Positions 54,840 to 64,000 of a stretch of DNA of 64,000 nucleotides are shown here, piece by piece. Made by a program: the position numbers and the translations under genes. The stretch's first letter is position 1; each line of letters begins with the position of its first letter. Source of the stretch: Pristionchus mayeri (Eukaryota > Nematoda > Chromadorea > Rhabditida > Neodiplogasteridae); NCBI GenBank assembly GCA_036245805.1, contig BTRK01000002.1, positions 39,104,661 through 39,168,660 on the forward strand, given 5' to 3'. Under the pieces are notes generated by a model. The model made no database searches. It was not told where the DNA came from and saw only the letters and a program-made list of their open reading frames with translations.

Positions 54840-56249
54840 TCATTGCTTGAAGTTGCGGAATTCAGGCACTGAAATACGTTATTTAAATGCGATATTTTTC
54901 TCCTAATGTATATTCCGGAGCTGTCCAGATAGTTTTGATTAATTAATAAACATTACTACGGTAGTTCAAATCCCCATAATATATTGTTCAGTCTTGCGTA
55001 ATATTGTATGTCCATGCAAATAGTTTACGCAGAATCAATTCAAATTTCTTTCCTTATTCTGACTCACGTAGCCCGGTGGAAGTTGGGCAGTGACCAAGTA
55101 ACGATCACTATCTATTGTGGAGATTGCAGTGATCTCTCCATTGAAGACTCCTGTAACGTGAATCCTTCGGCAGGAGCCGCTGAAATATGCATAGAGTCCA
55201 TTAACAGCAGTCGTATCTCACACAATCTTCAATGGTCCCAGTAGTTCCATCCTATCCATATCAAGAACGTAAATCATATCGTTAAAAGCAATGTAAACGA
55301 ATGAAGAAGGATCGCTTGAGTATACATTGGAATAACTCCGTGAATAAGCATGATGAGTCGTTTTCACAGACTAATCGTTGATATACAAACCTCAATTACG
55401 ATTACATGTTTGCTTAATTGACGAACTGATGGCCTTGTTAAATCTTTATTTACCCTGATATATATGATTTTTCCTCTGAAATATTGATTTATTCAGAGTA
55501 CAAGAATAGGTTCACAAAATTACGCATCCTCTCGTTTGATTTACCTCATCGTTTCGTGGACACAAAATCGTGAATGAATTTAGTGGATTGTATCTCACGT
55601 TATCACCTGTTAACCTCTTTGAAGTACGTGTCTTTCATTTTCTCCTCTGGAACGTCGATAAGAATTCCATCTCTATTCGGATCTTCCCACCATCCGTAGA
55701 TATACGTCTTTCCATCTCTCATTATACTGCTCCATCCATAACTGTTGATTTTTTCACCCTGTAATTCGAGTCTTTTTTATCATCACTCACTATTGTGCTG
55801 TTCTCACTTCAATCAAATTTCGCAGATACGACACTCTGATTCCTTCAGAAGGGAGGAAAATCGCTTTGTATATCTAAGTTTGTATTATAATAAACCGTAT
55901 CGACACAACTGAAACAATGACACTTACTTTGTTGTTTGACCGAAAGTACAGTCCATTTCTGTGAGCGGTAACATTCCGAATTTCTTCTGCGGGCAGCTTC
56001 GCATCAATTTCCTTCCCGCTATAAATGTGATAATAATACAATGCGGAGATGTGATGCTCACTTCCATTTCACGTACAATCTGTTTTGTTTTCCGCAGCTG
56101 CGGTACCAGTAAAATATTGTTCCTGGAATAGCCATAATTGTAATAAACTCCTACTATGAATCGTCACCATCATCCGTCTGACGAATCCTAATGGGCTGGG
56201 GTAAAATTTCCTTCCTGGTTACTTTCAATGCATGCGCATCATTTGCCAT
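54840..56249 (-). pseudogene. Propeller-like gene copy (paralogue of 43.2-45.2 kb gene)
   Basis: ATG at 56249 (MANDAHALKVTRKEI), exon 1 56249-56168 with GTGACG donor, then GTIFYW, a GKEIDAK exon, IYKAIFLPSEGIRVSYL, an exon near 55780-55600, NDMIYVLDMDRMELLGP (about 55290-55220) and GVFNGEITAISTIDSDRYLV (about 55185-55075). The 55.6-55.8 kb exon has indels and stops relative to its paralogue, and the coiled-coil exons are missing. It continues into sequence otherwise found at 34.6-34.75 kb. Confidence 0.45.
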
Positions 56250-56765
56250 CTCTGTAATCTGTAAAAGTGAAAGAAAAATATTTTTGAAATAATTGTTCAA
56301 TGTATCGGAGGAACACAAATGCATCGCAGATTTGAGGCGAAATGCTTAAATTGATGTCAGTGAACTTGCTACAAACTTGCGAGGATTGCAAATAGATAAT
56401 ATGGATGTGACCATGCAATCGAAGAGAGAGATACTAGCTCTCTTTGATCTTCTTATCAGTGGATCTTTACGAGGAGCGCCTCTCACTCAGCGCCTATAGA
56501 AATCCTAGCAATTGATCGCGAAAGTAATTTTAAAATCAGCGTTTTGTGCTCATGGGAATATGCAGATGTTATTAATAAACTATGCACCAAATTCATCAAA
56601 GATTATTTTCTTGTTATTGGCGTATTGCGACAATGATTGCGTAGTGATGACGCAATCAAAGTGTACTTTTTCAAAACGACATTATTCTTACATGGATTTT
56701 TTCCAGCTCGCCAAACTTTCTGAGGCTGGAGTCATGCTGTTAGGTCCTTGTCTTCTCATTCACGA
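56250..56765. other. Spacer, partly duplicated
   Basis: 56250-56560 resembles 45170-45430 (upstream of the paralogous gene). 56630-56740 resembles 59308-59410 beyond the LINE, with a shared GCGTAGTGATGACGCAATCAA. No gene. Confidence 0.4.
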
Positions 56766-57092
56766 TTAATCGGGGTCAGGAAAGGCTGTCTTCTGCTTCC
56801 ATAGTTCTCGGTTAAGTGCGTGCCGTTCTGTCAGCCGAAGCTCACCAATGTCTTCTTTCAACATTTCGGACCATCTCAGTTTTGGTCTGCCCACTGGCCT
56901 CTTTCCTTTGATGGAATATCTCATCATTCTCATACACACATGATCTCGATCTCTTCTCTTCACATGGCCAAACCATCTCAATCGCCGTTCACGAATCTTT
57001 CCATCAAGCCTCGCACACTTGGTCATTGCTCTTATAGCTTCATTGAGAGTCAATCCACATGACCATCTCAGCATCTTCATCTCCACCACCAT
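56766..57092 (-). CDS. RTE-like LINE, C-terminal part after stop
   Basis: 108 aa in the same frame as the upstream RT ORF, separated only by a TAG. It contains the C-terminal signatures common in RTE-type elements: RRLRWFGHVKRRD, GRPKLRW, and an ending with AFPDPD. This tail follows the RT and connection region in intact elements. Confidence 0.8.
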   Translation of the reverse strand: MVVEMKMLRWSCGLTLNEAIRAMTKCARLDGKIRERRLRWFGHVKRRDRDHVCMRMMRYSIKGKRPVGRPKLRWSEMLKEDIGELRLTERHALNRELWKQKTAFPDPD

Positions 57093-58505
57093 CTATCGAT
57101 CCATGTGCTTCTCAGCTATAGGCCATGATTCACTGCCATACAAGAGCGCAGGTCTTATGATACTCTTGTACACCTTCCCCTTCACCTTCAGACTAGCTCT
57201 TCTGTCATTCATCACACCACTACAAGCTCTCCATTTCATCCACGCACACTTGATACGATGATCCATGTCTTTCTCAGCAGTTCCATCTACAGTGATCATC
57301 GAACCCAAATACTTGAATTGATCAACTCTTTTGATCACTGCCTGATTCACATCTTTCATCACAGCATTCACACATTCAAATCCAATAAATTCCGTCTTCC
57401 AAGTGTTCAGAGTCAGCCCTGCTTCGCTAAGCCTTCTCTGAAAACTCCTCACTTCCTTCTCTACTTCACTCACATCTGTTCCAACAATACATATGTCATC
57501 AGCACACATCGTCCAAGGAGCCTCTCTTATTATTCCTTCAAGCACACTGTCCAACACAGTTATGAACAACAAAGGGGAAAGGGCACTTCCTTGGTGGACA
57601 CCGACTCGAATCGGTATTTCCCCTGTCTTTCCGCACGATGCTCTTACAACTGCCATGGCTCCGTCATACGTGTCTCTGATCAAATAAATGTATCTCTCTG
57701 GCACTTCTTTATCTCTGAGAGATCTCCATATTTGCTTTCTCGGAGTGCGATCATACGCCTTTTCCATATCAAGAAATGCAGCCACTACAGGCACTCCATA
57801 TTCGAAGTGCCTCTCAAAGAACATTCTCAGCGCGAATATCGGCTCCGCAGTGGAACAACCTGGAATAAATCCAAACTGAGATTCGTTCAAAGAAATACAC
57901 TCCCTCAATCGACGATCCACCATCTTCTCATACAACTTCATTGTATGAGAAAGCAACTTTATGCCTCTATAGTTTCCACACTCCCTCACATCTCCCTTTC
58001 CCTTGTAGATCTCACTCTTTCTCCATGCATCCGGCATTTTTCCATCTCTGAGAATTCGGTTTAATAACCGTGTGATCCACCTCACTCCAAAGTCTCCGAT
58101 ACTTTTCCAGCAATCCGTAGGGATTCCATCCGGTTCCATAGCTTTCCCCCATTTACACTTGTCCAGTGCCAATTTAACTTCCAACTCACTCCACTCCGGA
58201 ATTTCTCCTTGCACTTTATATCCCTCTTCCAATCGGGTCTGGTCTTTCTCAACATTCAACAAGTCACGGAAGTATTCCTCCCATCGACTTTTCACATCAT
58301 TCTCATCTCTCAATATGACGCCGTGCTCATTCTTCACTGTATTTATTTCTAGCACATCCTTACTCTCTCTGTCTCGAACCTTCGTTAACCGATACACGAT
58401 CTTCTCTCCATCAGGACCATTCAACTTCTCACACAAATCGTCGAATGCATTCATTTTGGCCAGAGCCACAATTCGTCGACAATCCCTCCTTTTCTCCTTA
58501 TACAA
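57093..58505 (-). CDS. RTE-like LINE reverse transcriptase, 5'-truncated
   Basis: 470-aa ORF starting at a TTG, with no natural start. The endonuclease domain is missing, as in a 5'-truncated LINE. RT motifs in order: PDGIPTDCW, NYRGIKLLS, FLDMEKAYDR (motif A Asp), GVHQGSALSPLLF (motif B), and CADDICIVG (motif C, with Cys instead of the usual Tyr before ADD). A single in-frame TAG (57095-57093) separates it from the C-terminal piece. Such proteins copy their own RNA into a nicked target. This copy is probably dead because of the truncation and the stop. Confidence 0.9.
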   Translation of the reverse strand: MYKEKRRDCRRIVALAKMNAFDDLCEKLNGPDGEKIVYRLTKVRDRESKDVLEINTVKNEHGVILRDENDVKSRWEEYFRDLLNVEKDQTRLEEGYKVQGEIPEWSELEVKLALDKCKWGKAMEPDGIPTDCWKSIGDFGVRWITRLLNRILRDGKMPDAWRKSEIYKGKGDVRECGNYRGIKLLSHTMKLYEKMVDRRLRECISLNESQFGFIPGCSTAEPIFALRMFFERHFEYGVPVVAAFLDMEKAYDRTPRKQIWRSLRDKEVPERYIYLIRDTYDGAMAVVRASCGKTGEIPIRVGVHQGSALSPLLFITVLDSVLEGIIREAPWTMCADDICIVGTDVSEVEKEVRSFQRRLSEAGLTLNTWKTEFIGFECVNAVMKDVNQAVIKRVDQFKYLGSMITVDGTAEKDMDHRIKCAWMKWRACSGVMNDRRASLKVKGKVYKSIIRPALLYGSESWPIAEKHMDR

Positions 58506-58770
58506 GTCCCATGTAGCCGTACACTGAGACAGGGAATTATGGGAAAATCGTGAAATTGGTTCTTGTCGAATTTAGGAATCTTGAGGGATGTCTAACACTC
58601 CCCCAAAGTCTCATTGTTTAGATTTCATTTTGGACTTAATTGCACCGGTTCGGATCTTCGCACCTCCCACTTTGAGTGCTTATTATCCCGGCTACCGTGA
58701 CAGATTGAGCAAAGTTTACCTCTGAGCGACCCCGGCTCATTTTTCGAGCTCTATCGATCTATATAAGACA

Positions 58771-61471
58771 GGAATCGCGAGAGAATCGACCATTTGAAGG
58801 GATGAGCGGCGGTAGGAATCAAGTTTGTCGGATCCTGAAAAGAATTTGGTGACAAGTACTTCAAGCGATGCTCTTTCAAACTGTGTCGACTGAATTTTGA
58901 TAGCTGTTGTCATCAAGATTCAGAAGGCCAAAGATGGTACTATCACTTTCGACAGTCAAATCGCGCTCACCTAAATGATCATAATTCCCTTTAAAATAAA
59001 GATGCAAGGTCCTTCTTTTTTTCCAACGAAAGCTACCATCATGTGCTACAAATTTATGTTGATGTCATCATTCCTGGACCTCACCCTGGCGCGGGGCGGT
59101 CGGGAGAACCAAAACTTTCGTAACTTTGGAAATCGGAAAAATGTTTTGGGTTTTCATGCTTACAGTACCGTCGGAAAGTCAGTGGACACTGTTTGAATTT
59201 TTTATAACTTTTTGCCCAGGAAAGGCATCATTCTACTAGTAGGGCATATTGTACCACATGTATTGTAGAATATGATCATGATATTGGGATATTACGAAAT
59301 TCCATAGTTATTGCGTAGTGATGACGCAATCAAAAGACACCTTTCCAAAATGGCATTATTCTTACATACATTTTCCCCTTCTCTTCAAACTTTCTGGGAT
59401 TGGAGAAGTGACCGAGGCCTAACCAGAAAATTTTTTTGAAAGTGCTGCTTGGTCGCACATTGGCTGCAGCCCCGCTGCAAAATAGAGCTCAACAATTCAG
59501 ATATCGGCTCATAGCCAAGCTAAAGGCTGGTTCAAGGCATCAAAATGATCGCCATTATGAGTCCAGATTATCATGAGAATATGAACACAAAATATCGATA
59601 TTTGCCCTCAGGGCATAAACAAATCACTTTTTTTGCGCGACCATTTTTTGAACATTCATAACTTTATGGGAGATGCAGGTAAAAAACTGGTTTTTGCATT
59701 GGAATGTTCGACATGTATTAAAGGACTGATGCCCCATTTTTTAGAGCGATTTGATATCTTTCCTGCCCGCGGCGTGCGTTTTTCGGAGGTATACTAGGGT
59801 CGGGAAACACCTTGTTTACCGTTATGGGCGAGAGAGTGCAGACGACGAGAGTGCGTAAACAGGGTGTTTCCCGACCATAGAATCCATCCGAAAAACGCAT
59901 GCTGCGGGCAGGAAAGATATCCAATCGCTCTAAAAAGTGGGGCATCAGTCCTATAATACATGATGAACATGCCTGTGCAAAAACCAGATTTTTACCTGCA
60001 TTTCCGATAAAGTTATGGATGTTCAAAAAATGGTCATGCAAAAAAGTGATTTGTTTATGCCCTGAGGACAAATACCGATATTTTGTGTTCATATTTGCAA
60101 GATCATCTGTACTAATGATGGCGATCATTTTGATGCCTTGAATCAGTCTTTAGCTTGGCTAGGATACGATATCTGAATTGTTGAGCTCTATTTTGCAGCG
60201 GGGTGGCCCTAATGCCCTAATGGGTTTCGCAAAATGTAGAAATGCCCCTCTAAACTAGTCAAAAAAGGGGGCATCTATAAAAATGATTTTTCATCTGAGG
60301 AATTCAATGAAAAACGCCAAACTGCACTTTAGGTCAAAGTAGTGATAACGACCCGAGCCATATCTAGAAATGTAGAGCACGATGAGCTGAACATGTCATC
60401 TGTTGACAGTGAGTCTCTATCTTTTCGTTGAAGCATGTTACAGAACCTGGAAAATGGCTAGAAACGTGCTAAAATCCTCCGAGAGCGCGCACTCTAACCG
60501 TCTGGCGCTCTCGCCGCCTGATCTCCCTCTCCCTCCCCTCTATTTACCGCTCCACCGCGCGCCTCTTCCGTCGTTTTTTACCAATTTCTGTGCTCTAGTG
60601 CATTTCAATGAAAAGATAGAGACAGATGAAATGTTCAGCTCATCGTGCTCTACATTTCTAGCCATGGCCCGGGTCGTTATCACTACTTTGACCTAAAGTG
60701 CAGTTTGGCGCTTTTCATTGAATTCCTCAGATGAAAATAATATTTATAGGTGCCCCCTTTCTTTGACTAGTTTAGAGGGACATTTCTACATTATTTGAAA
60801 TCCATTAGTTCATTAGGGCCACCCCACAAGTTGGAATAGGTCAAAATATCGATTTTCAAGTTGGGTGATATGAGCCTTTATGGCCCATGCCAGTGCTAAA
60901 CTATGGTCGGAAACAATTTTAAATGTTTTTTGGATGTTTTTGGACAATTTTGAGCACAAATAATGGCATTTGAAGGTACGGAAGTTCTCTTCTCCGGAAG
61001 TCATTTAGAGGTATCTTCACGAAAGTGACAGCTGTTTTTTGGCGAAAAGTGAGGAACATATATGTACTACAACTTAAGCATGAAAACCCAAAACGTTTTT
61101 TCCGATTTCCAAAGTTACCAAAATTTTGGTTCACCCGACCGCCCCGCGCCAGGGTGAGGTCCAGGAATGATGACATCAATATAAATTTGTAACACATGAT
61201 GGTAGCTTTCGTTGGAAAAAAGAACGACCTTGTATCTTTATTTTAAAGGGAATTATGATTATTTAGGTGAGCGCGATTTGACTGTCGAAAAGTGATAGTA
61301 CCATCTTTGGCCTTCTGAATCTCGACGATGACGACGGGTTATCGAAATTCTGACAACGCAGTTTGAAAGAGCATCACTTGAAGTACCTGTCTCAAATTCT
61401 TTTCAGGATCCGACAAACTTGATTCCTACCGCCGCTCACCCCCTCAAATGGTCGTTTCTCTCGCGATTCCT
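58771..61471. mobile_element. Nested foldback element
   Basis: Outer arms 58771-59166 and 61061-61471 pair as reverse complements (GGAATCGCGAG..., GAGCGGCGGTAGGAATCAAG). Inside are two complete foldbacks side by side: 59470-59820 with 59854-60203, and 60199-60437 with 60600-60829, which meet at a shared GGGTGGCCC. No protein-coding gene is supported. The ORFs are symmetric by-products. Confidence 0.85.
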
Positions 61472-61479
61472 CTCATAAA

Positions 61480-63170
61480 TCAGATGCTGAGACTGTTCAT
61501 TTCAAATTTCAGAAAGTCAAATTTCAGAGCAGTTCTTCAGTTTCCACGTTGTTTTTTACTTTGTTTCCATTTTTTAATGTGTTTTATATTATTTCACGAA
61601 AATAAAATCACAATGAATAAACAAGTTCAATAAATAAATAAAATTACGAAACAAAAATATGTATAAAAATTCGAAATTTGGTTAGAGTAGTGCGCGGTAA
61701 ATTCCGAAAACCCGGTTCCGGCAAAATATTTCTGAAATTAGAATTTCTGAAAAATGCTTTTCTAATACGGTATTTCTCATTGCGTCTTTCTAATTTTGGT
61801 AGTTCCCATTTTATATTTTCTTGAAATATTTTTCTTATTCGTAATTTCTAATAATATAAAGTCATTTTTCTCAATTTTTTTTCTAAAATGGGGTACCCAA
61901 AACACAAAACACAAAACCCTTCTCCAGTATTTATACAGAGGGTTGTTTTGACAATGTTGATACATACGGCGAAAATCCTACGATACAAAAGGGTTACCAT
62001 CCAGAAAGATACTATCCGACATAGTGCCAAATGCACTTACCAGTGGTGTGGTTGTAAGCGGGCATGAAAGTAAGCCAGAAGCCGTCCAGAGTAAGATTTT
62101 TCATGGAGAATGTTGGGTAGTTGTACTGGAAATTGTCAGTATTACGAATAATTCGAAAAAATCGCGGAAGCCATTAATACTCTATTACGAGTTTCGTAAT
62201 TGGTACGACTGGTCCCATGATCAAAACAATTTCACACGATTCCATAGCGGAATTCATTGACAGACTGGATAGTAGTGGAAGGAAGAGCAATTTCGGGCTC
62301 TTTCGAAACCTTCGAGCGGTCGTATCTCGCAAAAGAGATGGACAACTATAGGAAGAGTTGATTGTAATCGATCCAGAATCTATTCAGGATCATTTTTCTA
62401 CTTTAATCGGTAAAAAATATTTACATTCCGCCTTCGTCTTCCGCAAGAGTGAGCGTTAGTCTGCTATTTTTAGATCATTCGTTCTAATATGCATATGAGA
62501 TGCTCAACCCATACACAATACGGTACGAACTAAGGGTATATGTGACCTCAATATGATCAGTCTACAAAATACCAATGTTTGCACTTGGTCACGTTTGTAT
62601 GATCATATTTATGATTTTCCAGCTCTTCCTTCCAGCACTCTAGTAGTAACACACGTCTTCTGAGAGATTGCATGAAATCGAGGCCCCCTTTTGACAAAAT
62701 GTTCAAAGTGCTCCGATCTCTTCGAGATTATCAGGGTAAGGGTCCTAAGGTCCAGAATCTTTTTTTACAAGCGGATTCCGGGATTTTTCAAAACTACCTA
62801 AAAGCCGGCTCCTGAATTTTCAAAATTTCGAAAATTCATAAAATGCTTCAAAATCGAGCTACAGTGTCGTTAAAACAACCAAAATGACCAGTTTTGCAAG
62901 TAGAACAACTTTTATGTTGAGACTGTTCGGGTGGCGAGACGTATACTTATAAAAAAGTGAAAAAATCATTTTCCGTTAAAATTTTTTCTCATTTTTTCGC
63001 AGCCGTGAAAAAAAAGTTCCATATATCCCTGAGATTTTATCAGAATCTTAATCTACAACCTTTTTTACCTCAGGAAAAAATTTTCAAGAAAATGGAAGAT
63101 ATAGTATTAATCGCTTTTTGGCCTCAAACATGGCGAACCTCGTGTTTTCAAGCAAAATCGAACATTTAAT
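61480..63170 (-). other. Mostly non-coding, one possible minus-strand exon
   Basis: At about 62130-62040 the minus strand shows TTTCCAG, an open stretch beginning YNYPTFSMKNLTLDGFW and continuing to HTTG, then a GTAAGT donor at about 62039. Neighbouring exons could not be placed and no family is recognised. The remainder shows nothing definite. Confidence 0.3.
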
Positions 63171-63179
63171 GATGTCATA

Positions 63180-64000
63180 TTTAACACGGGTATCACCAGT
63201 CAGTGGAGGTGTGTGGGAACAATTTCCAACTTTTATTTTTTGTTTGCCTTCATATTAAAGTGGTAGCATACACAAGAGACAACTTCTCGAAAAATCTAGG
63301 CCACAGGTCCCAGAGCCGGATTTTAGGAATTTTCCGGTTTTGATTCCGGCTATACTGTATCTCAGCTCCCAGACGAGCTAGAGACATGGCAAGGAGCTCA
63401 ATGATCGGAAAAAAATATATTAAGAAACTTTCATGTTTTGCACTAAGCGGTATAACCAATGCTCGCGAAGTTATGCTCAATAAAGCATATTTTGATTGAG
63501 ATAAAAAATCGTAGCTTTTTCGAGAGTATGCGTTTCAGGCAATTTTATTGCCAAATATAGTAGGTCGAGTTCATACACGAATATAAAAATACAAATCGAT
63601 TTCTGTGATAGGCCTTTTTGGCAATATGCATTTGAATGCTCCAAAGTGACGTTGGCCATAAAAAAGATGTTCGTTACCCTGCTTTGTTTTGCCCATTATT
63701 TAATACATATTACTATATTTCAACATTTCTGTAATAGGAAACTTCGATAACGACGAAAAAATAAGAGATTTTACAACTTCTGAAAATTCGATTTTGAGAC
63801 CTCAGTTTTCACCAATTTTACGGCCATCCAAGTCAGAAATTTAACAACAGTTACCATCAACGCTGGGTGGAACCTACAGCAGGCTTCGACGTAAATTGAT
63901 TTCAATGCAAAGAACTTCTATAGACGCTCTAAAAGTTATTATATTTTGCTTCGAAGATGCTCGTTCGAAAGGGAATTTTCAGAACAATTATTTTTTTTGA
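63180..64000. repeat. Dispersed repeat related to the 48.4-kb foldback, running to the window edge
   Basis: 63180-63470 shares CAGTCAGTGGAGGTGTG-, GGTCCCAGAGCCGG- and CTCAGCTCCCAGA-like words with 48376-48680. The mirrored arm is not found before the window ends. No gene is supported after 63480. Confidence 0.45.

Noticed and set aside
57258..58064. 268-aa plus-strand ORF opposite the LINE
   Set aside because: It is the antisense shadow of the reverse transcriptase ORF.

Overview
This window looks like a nematode chromosome arm, most likely Caenorhabditis-like. It is AT-rich. Its split genes have very short introns with TTTCAG-type acceptors and GTAAGT/GTGAGT donors. It carries an RTE-like LINE, a Helitron, and many foldback (palindromic) repeats. 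No taxon can be fixed from the sequence alone.

Left half (1-34.3 kb): two head-to-tail copies of a long unit. Unit 1 runs from the window edge to about 23.47 kb and unit 2 from about 23.48 kb to about 34.27 kb. Each unit starts with non-coding repeats: a short hairpin element, tRNA-derived SINE-like pieces, about 420-bp tandem repeats, and a 29-bp minisatellite. Two inverted-repeat pairs follow, then the first ORF of a large Helitron. In unit 1 the Helitron is nearly complete. A chain of ORFs (8.0-16.4 kb) encodes about ten successive Ulp1/C48-like (SUMO-protease-like) folds. Only three keep the His-Asp-Gln-Cys catalytic set. Between folds 4 and 5 lie a textbook SUMO-acceptor site and a textbook SUMO-interacting motif. 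The Helitron zinc motif, Rep (HUH) nuclease and Pif1-type helicase follow (16.7-22.9 kb). This copy is damaged by two homopolymer frameshifts, two small tandem duplications, a 1,074-bp palindrome inserted in the Helitron N domain, and a stop codon inside the Rep double-tyrosine motif. Unit 2 breaks off after the first Ulp1-like fold, where host-like gene sequence begins.

Middle (34.3-56.3 kb): a scrambled cluster of small multi-exon genes and remnants. It holds RING/B-box (TRIM-like) genes, the best at 50.4-51.8 kb on the minus strand, and genes of an unrecognised family with propeller-like strand repeats plus a coiled coil (41.6-45.2 kb, 54.8-56.2 kb). A short three-exon gene lies at 46.8-47.5 kb. 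Segments are copied in direct and inverted orientation, with foldbacks and a GA-rich minisatellite (36.9-38.2 kb) inside.

Right end (56.6-64 kb): a 5'-truncated RTE-like LINE on the minus strand, a 2.7-kb nest of foldbacks, then sequence with one possible exon and a dispersed repeat. Exon coordinates in the gene cluster were read by eye from splice signals and phase and should be treated as models.
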